Assembly: GCF_040869045.1 (NCBI RefSeq)
Contig: NC_090322.1
Span: 170,142,672-170,206,671, forward strand
Direction: 5' to 3'
Source: Eurosta solidaginis
Lineage: Eukaryota > Arthropoda > Insecta > Diptera > Tephritidae
DNA length: 64,000 nt
The position numbers and the translations under genes were made by a program. A model generated the notes under the pieces. That model saw nothing but the letters and a program-made list of their open reading frames with translations. It ran no database searches and had not been told where the DNA came from. This document shows, piece after piece, positions 1 to 11,997 of the stretch. Numbering within the stretch: the first letter of the stretch is position 1; each line of letters begins with the position of its first letter.

Positions 1-137
1 TTCGACCAAAACAATCGCCAAAACCCAACAAATATATATTTTTTTTTTTTTTGAAAATACTGTTGTAAAAACGATGGCGATAACAGTTTTTTGAAAAAAA
101 AAATAGTTTTTGGGTTTTGGGGAGTGTCTTGGTCGAA
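1..137. repeat. Short imperfect inverted repeat at window edge
   Basis: Bases 1-27 and 111-137 are inverted copies with about three mismatches; both arms begin TTCGACCAA when read inward. The loop is A/T-rich. It looks like the end of a foldback or MITE-type element cut by the window edge. The reading frame that overlaps it has no recognisable product. Confidence 0.5.
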
Positions 138-1024
138 AAATTGACCCTTCCGCCATTTTTTTTCGCAGGCTCGAAATATTTTTTTGGGTATGCGTAGTGG
201 AACTTTTTTTCCTGAGCCCAAATCCTATCGAAAAATCGATGGCGCGATATCCGTTAATAAATCACCCAGCAAGTCTTTTACCCCCATTCGCAGCGCTACT
301 GCATTTCCTCAATGATAGGCCCGGCACATAAGATTTTTGATGCAGCATGCTGACAGATAAGTAGAGCGCATGTATTTTTATGGAGCATGTATTTTGCTAC
401 ATGTAAAGCATAAGAAGAAAAATTTGGCATTTGTTTTGGCTATGAGTGCTTTCGCAAGTGAAATTATTTTTCCTACTCGTTGGTGCTTTTGCAATGATTT
501 TTACAATGGAAAACTGTATTTTAACAAATCAAGTATTTTTCTTGTATAGTGAGAATGTTTATAACAGTGCCTCGCCAAGTGCCAGTGCCAAGTCTGAAGT
601 TGAAGGCCATAATTTAACAAATATTTAACAGGGCGTTGAGGAAATGTATCTTATTTGTCATGTGGACGAATTTAACTACCAGTTGCGTAATCCCCACGTT
701 AAAGAGGCAGTCCAGAAATAGGCCCTTAGTTTTTGATTTATATAAATGACGAATTGTTTATTATCAACGAGGCACATATCCATTTTAAAATTTTTCACCA
801 GGCACAAAAAAAGTTAACGCAACAATTAATCGAATAGGGTAAGAGAGGATTTGTGGCGTTTCAACAATATATATGTGCTAATAAAAAGTATATTTTGCAT
901 TAAAAATATCATTTCGGGCCAAATGTGGACATGTGACATTTTAATAATAAACATTATTGATATTAGTGCACCAGAATTACAAAACTATGATAAAACTTAT
1001 TTAATTTTTCATTCCTCCCAACAG
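138..1024. other. AT-rich sequence, no gene supported
   Basis: I see no recognisable coding sequence here. If the CrebB exon at 1025 is part of an intact gene, this is at least partly its last intron. The stretch before 1025 ends in a pyrimidine-rich tract and CAACAG, a good splice acceptor. Confidence 0.5.
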
Positions 1025-1233
1025 ATAATAGTAGCATACCTGAAGATCAAACGCGAAAGCGTGAAATACGTTTACAAAAAAACCGCGAAGCAGCACGAGA
1101 ATGTCGACGTAAAAAGAAAGAGTACATCAAGTGCCTGGAAAATCGTGTAGCCGTACTTGAAAATCAGAATAAAGCGCTCATTGAAGAATTAAAATCACTG
1201 AAAGAGCTCTATTGTCAAACGAAGATCGAGTGA
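1025..1233 (+). CDS. CrebB: CrebB terminal exon (bZIP DNA-binding and dimerisation domain)
   Basis: The frame containing GAT at 1045 reads through a CREB-family bZIP: basic region with KNREAARECRRKKKEY, then a leucine zipper (LENRVAVLENQNKALIEEL) ending KELYCQTKIE and TGA at 1231-1233. This is essentially the C terminus of Drosophila CrebB (CREB2), a nuclear factor that binds cAMP-response elements as a dimer and acts in memory and circadian output. The exon begins after a pyrimidine-rich acceptor (AG at 1023-1024) and is phase 1, so it is a spliced terminal exon rather than a complete gene; upstream exons are not in the window. The last two residues (IE) differ from the ND I recall in Drosophila. 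The intact zipper argues for function; a duplicated exon cannot be excluded. Confidence 0.88.
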
Positions 1234-1239
1234 GAAAGG

Positions 1240-1795
1240 CACGATGATGATGATGATGATGAAGATGACGATAACAACGATGCGGTTGGGACGGAAGTTG
1301 CTACGGCATTGACCTCTAGTGATGAAAAAGATGGGGGAAAAACGTTCAGCAATTGATGATTTGGTGACTGCTGACGATGCTAGGTCACATATTGCTCACA
1401 TTAATACAAATTATAAAACTGTTATTTCTCGCAGTGTTGTCAACGATTGATATATAGATAAGAAAGTAGATGCACCTGTTGTTATTGTTGCATTAAATAG
1501 ACAAGTTGAAGAAGCTGAATATGTTGAATTATGCTAGCAACAACAGAAACAACCAAAACTATTAAAATAACAATTGTGCATACTGGGGATTCTGCTGCTG
1601 CTGTCGCCAATGCCAACGTCACCGCCGGTACCGTTGTTTTTGTGCCCTCCGCTGGATCTACCACAAATGTTTAACCTGATTTGGCGAAAACTTAGCTTTA
1701 TGCTAAATTTTCGACTGAACTAAAAAAATTTTTTGAAGAAAAACAAAAATTAAACGTTAAAAAAAAAGATGCCAACAAACCTGGCAGTTGAAGAG
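1240..1795 (+). pseudogene. Codon-like but broken sequence after the CrebB stop
   Basis: Downstream of the bZIP stop, several stretches look protein-coding but are interrupted by stops and frame changes: an acidic Asp-rich run (1243-1290), a segment ending SRSVVND, one reading KKVDAPVVIVALNRQVEEA, a GC-rich piece with AAAVANANVTAGTVV, and a Lys-rich tail ending near 1790. The frames do not join. It may be an unusual 3' UTR of CrebB or a decayed coding region. I cannot name a parent protein. Confidence 0.3.
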
Positions 1796-2339
1796 AAAAT
1801 AATTTTTGTAATTAAATTTATAACTTTCTATTAAAAAGAAAACAAATTGTGAGATATATGTAGGTTATGCATTTTAATTGTATGAATGCAATTCAGTTAA
1901 GTACATATGTAATGATAATGGAGTAATTAATATCTAGAAAAAATTAGTTATGGATGAAATTAAGCCAGCGAAAGCTGACAAAATTTAGCTGAACAACTTT
2001 TCAGCGAGTGAACTTGTACCGTTTTGAAATCGGTGAATTTTATTTTGTATACAAATAGCTAGCAAAAGCAGCAAATGAATATAGAACTAGTTTTTGTGAA
2101 AGAAATGTTTAAATACAATTTGAAAATGCGAATCCATTTTATAAAAAAAAGCGGCCAATGTTAGGTTACAACTTTTCTTGCGCCTTCTCATGGAGTTGTA
2201 GCATAGAATAGCATTTTTGCTAAAACGTGATTATGTGTTTCAACCCTACATAAAGCAAAATTCGAAATAATGCAAGCTTAAAAAAACAAGCATAACCCTC
2301 GTTATTTTGTACGCATTGATGTCTTATTATAAGTATCTA
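1796..2339. other. AT-rich intergenic sequence
   Basis: No gene, RNA or clear repeat boundary was recognised. There are scattered poly-A and poly-T runs only. Confidence 0.4.
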
Positions 2340-3052
2340 TATATGGCGTATTCCATCCCATTTCGACCAATTTTGAACCCGACCCCTTTAGAATTGGCTG
2401 AAAGTTTTTCTTCTTTTTCTAGCTTACGAAAGACGTTTTTCAGAATTTTTTTGAAATTTTTTCATGCAACTCAAAAAAAGTTATCAATTTTTAAAAAAAA
2501 CACCGTTTTTGTTTTCAAAATGCTATATTTTTTTCAAAAATTGACCTTTTGGGATCTTTTTTTTTTTAATTTGTTTTTAAATGTACTTTTCGGAAAAAAT
2601 ACAAAAAAATTTTTGAAGTTTTTTTTTCAATTAAATAAAAAAAAAATTATCGGCCCACTCCGGGATTAGTGGGGATGATTGCAGAATTGATTGGTTCTTT
2701 ATGAGAAAAAAAAAAAAAAAATGGCGAAATTCGAAAAATCTCGAAAAACTGAAAAATTACAAAAAAAAAACTTTAAAATTTTTTTTGTATTTTTTCCGAA
2801 AAGTACAATTGAAAACAAATTAAAAAAAAAGATCCCAAACGGTTAATTTTTGAAAAAGTTATAGCATTTTGAAAACAAAAACGGTGTTTTTTTTAAATTA
2901 AAAATTCATAACTTTTTTTGAGTTGGATGAAAAAATTTGAAAAAATTCTTAAAAACGTCTTTCGTAAGCTAGAAAAAGAAGAAAAACTTTCAGCCAATTC
3001 TAAAGGGGTCAGGTTCAAAATTGGTCGAAATGGGATGGAATACCCCATATAC
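2340..3052. mobile_element. Foldback element, full-length copy A (~0.71 kb)
   Basis: The two ends are inverted copies beginning TATATGG(C/G)GTATTCCATCCC. The arms run about 320 bp inward, through a block containing TTTCAGCCAATTCTAAAGGGG and long A or T tracts, to a small centre at about 2650-2695. There is no coding capacity, so this is a non-autonomous element that must be mobilised in trans. The flanking TA dinucleotides are compatible with a TA target. A second, inverted copy lies at 20752-22932 and a half copy at 23440-23815. Confidence 0.8.
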
Positions 3053-3077
3053 ATTCACACAGACGAACGACGATCAT

Positions 3078-3419
3078 GAATCCTGTACTCAAAGAACAAT
3101 ACCCTAAACTTGCAGAAGAGGAATGCACACTCCATAGGGAAACGCGAGTCACTCTAGCTAAACTTCGATCTCGATACTGTAACAGGTTAATCTCTTACCT
3201 ATCCAGAATCAACCCCGACATACAAAACATATATATCCTGCTTGTAACGTGTTCCCACATGACACCAACCATCTCTTCAACTGTATTGTGCAACCAACGC
3301 CTCTAACACCCCTCTCATTATGGTCCACTCCTGTTGAAACAGCAAGTTTCCTTGGACTCCCGTTAGAGGATATTGATGACAATTGGATGGGGCGAAGCAC
3401 TGCTACAACAACAACAACA
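3078..3419 (+). mobile_element. 5'-truncated jockey-type LINE, 3' fragment
   Basis: The fragment encodes the extreme C terminus of a non-LTR retrotransposon ORF2: SYLSRINPDIQN, then HDTNHLFNC (cysteine/histidine knuckle) and ETASFLGLPLEDIDDN, followed by a (CAA)n tail. It is broken by frameshifts. An 8-bp target-site duplication, ACGATCAT, flanks it at 3070-3077 and 3420-3427, so it is a distinct insertion. The same family occurs at 23906-24499. Confidence 0.9.
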
Positions 3420-3427
3420 ACGATCAT

Positions 3428-5353
3428 CCTCGCTTTGTAGTTTACATTTTGATAGTTTGTGTAGTACTAATCTTATTTATAATGCTGTGTTAGTGGTGTT
3501 GCCATACCGCGCTGATAACAGCTCTAAAGTCTTAAAGTGTATTTTTTGAATTTCCATATGTTAAACTTAATGACTTTAGCCTTGACTATAAGCCATGCGA
3601 TTTTCATAAGAATTTAGCTGCCACACTTAAACAATAAACAAAATATCGACAAAGAAGCACGCCAAAGCCGACTTAGTCAAGTTAGATGGTTTTATTAAAC
3701 CAAGTTTGTATTTTATACATAGTACATACATACAAATTAGAGTTAAATTTAATTCAACATATTTATTTCGAGTATTGAGTTTTAGGTGACTTTTCCAAAC
3801 ATGGATAATGGAATGATTCAATATAAGAAGCTTTTTGTGTATACGCTTCGATTGCATGATTCTAAATGTTACAATTCTAATACCGTTTTCACACCGAAAC
3901 TTAATCTAATCACAATTTTATTTAATGAAATAATTAAGTTTCCCTTTTCATACAGGACCTTTTGCTTCATTAAACGAACATCTGTCAGCAGCCCCAAAAA
4001 ATATTTCGTGTTTAAAAAAAAATTTTAATGGAAAGCAGCCGTTTCCTTCTTAACTATAAATACAATCAAAATATAATGCATGCGCAACTACCCATAGATG
4101 TTGCACCTAACGAAATATGTACAAATTTTCGAAAAGGCCATATTATCTTTTGCAGTAAATGCAGCGAAAATTAAATTTTGAATTTTTTCGTCGTTTTCTA
4201 TTTGTCGTAAATTATTGAAAATAATTTATTTTTGATTGTCATTTGTTACATTGACAATAAAAGTCGAAGCACCTAGCAAAATCGACTAGATTTTTCACTC
4301 GATTCAATAAAGCAATAATGAGATAATTAAGAATTTGTATTTTGTATGGAAGATTGAGTTCGATTAGGGCTTTAATGCGGAAAACTTGACTAATTATTTC
4401 ATTAAGCCTCTGTGTGATATTGGCATAAGGCTGTTGTGATCACAGAAATTTTCAAAGGAAAACCCGAAAGCTAGGATCAATGGATCAGCTAACTATTTTT
4501 TAAGCGCATATAAATCTGTACTTAAATTTTGTTTGGGCCACTTAGCGCATAACTTTATCTGCACTTATGATTTAATGATAGTGATAAAATGAGTACAACC
4601 TGCTTAATTTTAGTACACATTATACCCAATTGCATTGTATGTAAATGTAAATATACGTTATACAACAATATATCAACATTATCTCTCCACCGCTAATCGC
4701 GTTATTTACCATTACCAAAACATTACACCACTACTATACACACGTGCCGATAAGATTTTTTTTAAATGCAAGCGCAGAGGAATAAAAAACAACTAATAAT
4801 TGGCCCTATAACCGATAACGGGTCTAAAAGGTATGGCAACCTTATTTGCCATCGGAAGATTTCCAATTGTAATTTCTAAATTTACTGATTGCTTCTGCCA
4901 GAGCTTTAAAAATTGAAAGAGAAACACAAATGGAGAGTGGTAAACTTCAGAGGCTTACTAATTCGTTAGAAAAACTAAGAGCTGTTTTTATAAAGGTATA
5001 CGTTTAAAAACATCATCGACTGAGTTAAAAAAAGATAAAAGGTTTTGCCATTAAAAGAATTCATTTCTTTTTTAAATAAAAAGCAATTATCGCTATGAAA
5101 CTAACTTCATGGCCCATTCAAAATTCTTTACACAATTAGTGTGAATGAGCTGATAAGTCAAAAATTAAGAATTGAATATTCGGAACGTGTGGTTACGGTA
5201 TTATTGGACCACTCCCATGAAAATCATTTTGTGAGTGATTCTTGTATAATTTATCTCAAACAGCCAGTTCGAAAATCGGACAGCTTGCACATAAAAATAG
5301 GAGTGATAATTTTTCTTACTTTAAAATTTAAATCAAAAGATGTGAATATATGC
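3428..5353. other. Intergenic AT-rich DNA with one dispersed repeat
   Basis: No gene was recognised. About 3885-4020 is a dispersed repeat, annotated separately. The rest is AT-rich with no supported coding sequence. Confidence 0.4.
3885..4020. repeat. Dispersed repeat, inverted relative to 13770-13895
   Basis: This block contains GCTTCATTAAACGAACATCT followed by CAGCAGCCCCAAAAAA. The reverse complement of the same block occurs at 13770-13895 at roughly 80-85% identity by eye. A related but weaker segment (TTATTTCATTAAGCCTCTGT) at about 4395 may be the opposite end of the same element. Confidence 0.6.
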
Positions 5354-5672
5354 ACATTAGGGTGGGTCAAATTTATTGTTGAAAAGGCACACCCAGTTTC
5401 TGAATCTATGGGTCATACTGAATAATATTGTCCATGGGAACCTAGGTCTGAAATAATTTTTGAGCCTCCCTAATACATGAAAACAAATGTCAAATTCGGA
5501 TTCGGATTGGGATATAAAATTTTCTAACAAAATTAGGGAGACTCGAAATTCATTTCAGACCTATGGTCCCATGGACAATATTACTCAGTATGACCAATAG
5601 ACTCAGAAACTGGATGCGCACCTGACGTTTTTTCCCCATTTTTCCCCCATGCAATTTGACCCGCCCTAATGT
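5354..5672. mobile_element. Long-hairpin MITE (319 bp)
   Basis: The ends are ACATTAGGGTGGGTCAAATT and its near-perfect inverted copy. The arms remain complementary almost to the centre, including the block with GTCCATGGGAACCTAGGTCT. It is non-coding. The ends resemble the ATTAGGGTGG ends of the larger transposon at 25606-39641, so that transposon could be its source of transposase (inference). Confidence 0.85.
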
Positions 5673-7101
5673 ACATACATTTCCTAGATATTCAAAAGCT
5701 GAATGTTGAAAAGTTGTGAAAATAGTGCAATCTTAAATTCACCGACCCCTAACATTGGTCGATTTTATGTAGAATGGCCCGCATATGTGTACATAAGGGT
5801 GTTTCAAAAATACTTTTTCCGCAAGAAAAAGGTTCATACATCTTGCAACACCCATAAGTACATATAAACATGCGAATAAAAACAACAACAAATATTATTA
5901 CAAATTTCACCATTTTTCATTTTTATTTTTTTATATTTGTCAAAAAACTTCAATTAATAAATTTATGCAAACCAATTTCGAAAAAGTTTTCAAAAGGATT
6001 AAAAAATTTGAGAAGTTTCTGAAAATTAAATTTACAAGTTTGCTTAAAATTTTAAGGAACTTTTTGAGTTTTCAATTTTGCAGTCCAATACAAGTTTGAA
6101 GTCGCTCAAAATTCGTATTGATGTTGAACAACGCGTTTTTCATTTTATTTTTATATTTTATATTGCAAAGGCAAGACTTGAAATTTGCCTAGCAGCATAC
6201 TAAAAAAGTTTCCTAAAGATCTAAATAGAAATTTGGCAATTTTCAATTTAAAAACATCTAATTTTTTCCAAATTGTTTTTGAACTTGGTTTAATTAATTT
6301 TCGCTGAACAAATCATGGTTTTTTTAAACGAATGAAAATAAAAAAGAGAAAATTACTAATACAATTTACGCATACCTATGTAAGTCCAACTTACTTAAAA
6401 TTTTATCTGCTATTTAATTGTAAAAAAGAAACAATAGCATAAGAGAGAGCGTAAAAAAGAATGGCGAATGCTTTTTTGATACTTTGGCTCTTTATAAAAT
6501 GAAAATAAAAACTATATCTTAACATAAAAAACGAGAACTTAAATAAATTAATTTATTTAAATATAAATAAGTAATATTCTAAGAATATAATGAAAAAGTT
6601 TTAAAGTGTTTATAAAAATTACAAATAATAATAGAGAAGAAATATGTAAATTAAAATAATATACTTAATTGATTACACATGTGTGTGTATTTTTTCTATT
6701 GTTATGTATGTATGTATATCTATTTGTGAGAAAAACAAAAAGTAATTTGTGAATAATACCACAATAGACCAATGATAAAGCAAAAAAATAAAATATACAC
6801 GAAAAATAAAAACCGCATGAACTAGTCACCTGTTTTTCGGGTATGCGCTACACAAAGCAGCTACATATGTGGTACTACATACATATATGTACTAATTACA
6901 TACATACATACATATGTACATATCGATGGCTTCGTGAGCAAACTTGCCAAGTCCGTTATTTTAAATTTTTTCAGGGGGACAAAAAACCTCCTAAATCTGT
7001 TTACTATTAATATTTTGTGAATCTAAAAATGCAGTTTCTTTTTCAATTTGTCTTGTTTAAATAATATGAGCACTTTTGGGACTTGGCACATCATATATAT
7101 T
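5673..7101. other. AT-rich intergenic sequence with microsatellites
   Basis: No gene was recognised. There are (ATGT)n/(ACAT)n microsatellites near 6700 and 6875-6920, and otherwise low-complexity A/T sequence. Confidence 0.4.
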
Positions 7102-8227
7102 CACCCTTTTTGTTCGGGTGAACTTTTTCCGCCTATCAGCGATTTCGGGCGAACAAAAGTTCACTTCGAAACAGCTGATGCTCTATTATGAATTCGCAGT
7201 GAACCAATAATTTACTTGCAATTATGTAAATTTTGTAAACAAGCAAAAATAGAGTTAAAAATTTATATAAAATGTTTAGCATTGCACTTAGGTTGGTATT
7301 GATTGAGCGCGAGGAGAAGCGAGAATGTGGAAGCGATTTGGAGGCAATTAAGGGACTGTTCTAACCTTTCGAAGATAAATAATCCACTGTAAGTTAAAAA
7401 TAACTATTTTCAGCACTTTGGAATAAAAAGTAAACTTTTTTTCAATTATTTTTCGGCAATAATACAGGCTAAAGAAGTCGGCATTCAAATATTTGCTAGA
7501 TATTCTTACCAACTCCTCGCCACCGTTGAAGCAAAAATTTGGAGTTCCACGAATTGTAAAATTGAGCGCTTGTCTTCGTTTTTTAGCAGGTGGAGGACAT
7601 CAAAAAGTCGTTGGAAAGGACCATGAAGTGGGTCTTAGCCAGTCTTGTTTCAGTGAGGTACTTTAAGACGTGCTGAACATTTAGGGACCGTGGCTTTGGC
7701 CACAATGGATAACGTGGCCGACTTTAGAAGGGCAACGTCAAATTGCATTTTTAGACGCCTTCGTTCGTACACAATTTTTTTGGTTATTTCATACCTAGAA
7801 AAAGATACGTTGTCATAAAATATAGAACTTACATACTTAGCAATAAAGGAATTTTACTTTACCAAAGCTATTTAGACATAAGGTAAGCTGCTTTCAGAAG
7901 TCCGGCACTTTTTCCCGATCATCTTGTCAAGCAGCATTTACGATTGTGCATTATTTATTGATTTACTCCAATTAATAAAAGTACATATAATTATAAGAAT
8001 ATCAAATTTCAAAACAAAAAATTACTTACATTTTGTTTTTCTCTTGTTCGCCTGTAAAATATAAGTGAATAAATTTGGGTTTCCCCGTTATTCATTTCGC
8101 CCGAACAAAGAGTTGCCGAAAGGTGAAATCTTTTTCGAACACGAAAAATTGTTTCGCCACCCTCTGCGATAGGGTGAACAAAAACTGTGAATATTTTCGG
8201 GTGAAAATAAAACTCGCGATAAGGGTG
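7102..8227 (+). mobile_element. PIF/Harbinger-like DNA transposon remnant
   Basis: The outer ends are CACCCTTTTT and its approximate inverse (AAGGGTG), each flanked by ATT, consistent with the 3-bp target duplications of PIF/Harbinger elements. Further inverted GTTCGGGTGAAC-like motifs lie inside both ends. The interior holds a decayed HARBI1-like transposase (7493-7678). The element is inactive: stops interrupt the frame and much of the gene is missing. Confidence 0.6.
7493..7678 (+). pseudogene. HARBI1-like (PIF/Harbinger) transposase fragment
   Basis: One frame reads PPLKQKFGVPRIVKLSACLR, then FLAGGGHQKVVGKDHEVGLS, then QSCFSEVL, a TAA stop, and DVLNI. This matches the N-terminal helix-turn-helix part of HARBI1-type transposases, where a conserved LRFLAxGGxQ motif precedes a SQxxxSxV segment. 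The catalytic DDE region is not visible. It is dead by truncation and by in-frame stops. Confidence 0.65.
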
Positions 8228-9639
8228 ATTATTTCTAATTTCTATTTTTGGTCCCTTTTTCGCTCTTATTTGGAATCCAAATATATAAATAAAGTTTTGG
8301 TTGTAAAGATGGAGATTCGGGCTATAAACGAGCTTTGGGCAATTTTGGTCGTAGTGCTTTTGTTTAGCTATATTTTATTAAAATAATTTGTTAAAAATAA
8401 ACGATTGTGAGCACACAAAGAAATCTATTTGTACTATGGTACTAATTTGAGTATTTGCACTGCAGCAGTTGCTACCAAATGGCAGCGCAAGCTGTAAGTT
8501 TTAATTGATTGATAGAACAGCTGATTTCTGTTGATATTTGATAAGAGAGTTTTATATTGGTTGCGCAAGATGCGCACGGGTCCCGGCTCGTTTTCTATAA
8601 AGCCTTCTCTCATAAATTTTTATACCCAAGGTATATTTTTAGACTTGGGTATTATAAATTTTATTAGATAAAGGTACAACATAAGGCATAAAAGATACGA
8701 AATAGATATTTACTACCTTATATTAAAATTATCAGTATCGAATACGATTTTGATGGCGACATTTCCGTCCGTTAACAGGATGACAGAGCAAAACTGAAAT
8801 ATCCTTATGAGATTTGGTATACTGGCTTATCTGGACCCAAAAAAGATTGGTATAGAAAATAGATGAAATCGAACTACAGCCGCGCCCACTTTTTTAATAT
8901 CAAAAATTTCGAAACATGAGAAAATGTCGTTAATTCATTACAAAAGACCCTTAAAGTGACCTTTTGAAGAAATACAGATATTGAAATTTGCCACGCGGTT
9001 TGTCTTTGCTATTATATATTTTAAACTTTGTGAAAATTAACAGAATCGGTTGATGACCACGCCCACTTAAAAAAAGGTCGAAATTTCGAAAAACGGAAAA
9101 ATTTGATTTTGTGATTAAACTTTATCATGTGGTTTGATGACCGTATGACGAAAGATATAAATGTTAAAATTTTGGAAAATAGAAGAAGACAATTTAAAAG
9201 TTTTGCCAGCTGTAAATTGAAAGCTGCTGAAGATATCATGTTGAAATTTGACAAAGCAAAGGTTGCTTTCCTCGAAAAAAGTGTACAAAAGTTAATCAAA
9301 ACTGGTAAAAAAAAAATCTAAGAATCAATTGATATATGTATGTATGTGTTTTCTTGCTTTGTTCCTTTAATGGTCAACTAGTTTAAATATGCTAGTCCCT
9401 ACTCATCGAATTACAAGCAAAATTGAATGTGCAATTTCTTTTCTTTCACTCACTGAAGCTCTTATATTGTAAGAGTTTTGGTTCACACGAGAAAAAATGA
9501 CTCGTTGCGTTATACATAATTCACCCTTTTACCAAATTTTTGCAAAGCTCTGTTTAACAAGGGCTACAATTTTAGTATAAGCAAATAAACGTGTTTTTTT
9601 TACCAAAATGCAAAAAAATGATTTTCAAATGCAATATAT
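8228..9639. other. Repeat-derived sequence without a gene
   Basis: Most of this span is non-coding. About 8624-9110 is a degenerate relative of the element at 16100-18700 and is listed separately. Short open frames here show no family resemblance. Confidence 0.4.
8624..9110 (-). repeat. Degenerate inverted relative of the 16.1-18.7 kb element
   Basis: It carries modules that occur in reverse in the 3' part of the 16100-18700 element: CGTCCGTTAACA (versus TGTTAACGGACG), CCGCGCCCACTTTTT and GACCACGCCCACTT (versus AAGTGGGCGTGGTC), and tracts of the type AAATTTCGAAAAACGG. The left end has TATACCCAAGGTATA. No coding sequence survives. Confidence 0.5.
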
Positions 9640-10114
9640 TGTAACGAATTTTGGGAAATTCCGCTTATTTGAAACCTTCTGCTAACGTTCGAATCGCTAA
9701 ACTGTTGAATAAATCACTCCAATATTCAGTGTTACAAACTGGGCTTTATTTAGATTACTTTGGGAGTAGTACTTCACAATTATACTTCACAACCAATAGC
9801 GTGCTTAAATCAAAACTGATTAATCATTTCTCAGCTTGGCTGCTTTTATACTCTCTGTTGCCTCGTCCGCATATTTCTACTAAGGTCTAGACGTTTCGCC
9901 TTCTAGAACTGCTGTATCTCCTGCTTGGTAATTGAGCTACATACATATATGCGTGGGTATGTGTGACTAACAACTTCGGCTGATTACTACATCTTCGTTG
10001 CCTTGTAAATAAGTGTGGCTAGCTTTAATGTGTACATGTACATAAGAGTGGCTGCTTCATGTTTTTGTTGTTGCGTTATTATTACCTAGCCTAGTGATGT
10101 CAACATTCGCCACA
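9640..10114 (+). mobile_element. Solo LTR (475 bp)
   Basis: The sequence starts TGTAACGAATTTTGG and ends CATTCGCCACA, fitting TG...CA LTR ends, and contains AATAAA near 9709. A 4-bp duplication, ATAT, flanks it on both sides, as expected for Ty3/gypsy-type integration. No internal retrotransposon sequence is present, so it is what remains after LTR-LTR recombination. The strand is assigned from the polyadenylation signal only. Confidence 0.75.
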
Positions 10115-10146
10115 ATATAAAGCACGAGCTACTTGGTACTTAGGAC

Positions 10147-10315
10147 AGGGTTTTTAGTGCGAGTTTAAACTACAGTTTTGGTTAACTAGAGTTTAACCTT
10201 GCCACTTTGTTCTATAACATAAAATTCTGCTGCGCATTTCAGCTTAAGCGGCCGAAGTGGCTGGGTTAAACTATAGGCAACTTTAACTGTAGTTTAAACT
10301 CGCACTGAAAAACCA
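10147..10315. mobile_element. Small MITE (~170 bp)
   Basis: The inverted ends share AGTGCGAGTTTAAACTACAG and a GGTTTTT/AAAAACC outer part. It is non-coding. A related element is at 11998-12950. Confidence 0.7.
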
Positions 10316-11128
10316 GGCATTAGTGTTTAAAATTTATCTGTTAGTTACTTTCTTACGAAGGTAAAGTAATAATAAAAGTATGTGAATCACTCCCAGTTCA
10401 TTTCGTTAGCATATCAAGCAATTAACAATTCTAAAGAGCAGGGCAATATATAAAAAGTATTGTCAGAAGTATTGTTAATTGAAGCGAAAAGCAAAAATCG
10501 TATTGAATTCTAGCAACAAAATTTACAAATCTAGTGATAAGTTGCTTTCAGGTGGACATAGCGCGTATTTTTTTCTTAAATATGAAAGCTTCTTATACCT
10601 AGCACGTTTGCATAACACTGCATAATAATATGTAAAAGTGACATGATAGTAACTTTCTTTTTGTAAAATGATGTGTTTTTAGTTTTTCTACCTAACTGCA
10701 TTGAAATCTCAATTTTCATAAAAAGTGGACTTGACAGGTTTGCCCACGAAACCAGGGATGTGTGCATTCAACAAATTTCGAAACGAACACATTTATGTAT
10801 ACTTATTATTATTTTTTTTAAGTTTAGTTACACTTAAAAATGTAAATTATTTTATAATACATTATTACAAAGATTTTTGTTATTACTGTCTTAAATTTAA
10901 TTAAATAAAGAAAAAATAAACAAATGATGCTTAAAGGCATTAAACAAATCAAATAAAGTCCTGTCAATTGTTTTATTAAACATAGTGCGTCTAGAGGCGG
11001 ACTTAGGAAAATTACTCATACTAAAAGTTTATTTCAACACCTATTACAAAGAGGATATATCCTTGACATTTGGTGTCGAAGATCAGATATGGGAGATAAC
11101 TACTTGTAAAGTCGTAGTTTTCGAAATA
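10316..11128. other. AT-rich sequence, nothing recognised
   Basis: No gene, RNA or repeat boundary is supported. Confidence 0.4.
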
Positions 11129-11694
11129 CAGTCGAACATCCGTAACTCGAACTTCTATAACTCGGATTATCTATAACTCGAACGAAATCGGGTAGCAATA
11201 GCATTATGAGAGTAAATTACATACAATTCTTCTTCCGTAACTCGAACTTCCACAACTCGAAGTTCTCTATAAATAGGGGATTCCCCGAAACACAATTAAA
11301 TTCAAAAGAAAAGAGCATATTGTTTTGAATTTAATTTTGTTTCGGGGGACAATTCTTTCAGAACATTGAGTTTATATTTGCAAACAAATGACTCTACAAC
11401 CAATGAGCATTATAAAACTTTGAACATATCATTTCATTGAAAATAACAAAAAAAAAAAGTAAATTTTCAGTCACTAATTTCAGAATATTTTACAGCATTT
11501 TAACTGGTTTTTATATCTTTCTGTAAAATACTTTTTTAAATCAAAAATATGTACGCTTTCATTATTTAATACAAGCATGCATCATAAAAGGTTTGTTTTT
11601 ATCAAAAAAAAAAAAAAGGTTCTATAACTCTAAGTCTCCGTAAGTCGAAGATTTTTGTGGGACTATACGGATTCGAGTTATGGAAGTTCGACTG
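11129..11694. mobile_element. pogo/Tigger-like non-autonomous element (566 bp)
   Basis: The ends are inverted copies of CAGTCGAACATCCGTAACTC / CAGTCGAACTTCCATAACTC, and TA flanks both sides (11127-11128, 11695-11696). A TA target with CAGT-type ends fits the pogo branch of Tc1/mariner. Internal repeats of CTATAACTCGAA occur near the left end. A second perfect-looking hairpin (CCCCGAAACA... with its inverse) sits at about 11281-11352. It has no transposase. Confidence 0.75.
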
Positions 11695-11997
11695 TATAAC
11701 ACACTGGATCATACTTATAACAAATTCACATCTATTGAAAACATTATCGAAACGATTCTCAATTTAAAAAAGTCAATTATGACTTGAAAATATTTCCAAT
11801 CTTTTTCCTTTAAGGGTTGGAATCGTAACATCCAATATCGTAACACTCGTCACGCAAAAACATGTTTTTCGGATTACAACATGCTTGATGGTACTACTGG
11901 TGTAGTTGATAAGGCCCGGCGTCAAAATCCCAAGAAACATTTAGGTTAGAGAACGATTAGAGAACGAAACGAATTCTAACGTATTTGTCTGAGGTCT

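Noticed and set aside
110..331. 73-residue frame at the left edge
   Set aside because: Overlaps the inverted repeat and T-tracts; no similarity recognised.
9021..9321. Overlapping frames on both strands near 9.1 kb
   Set aside because: They lie in or beside a degenerate transposon with no family match.
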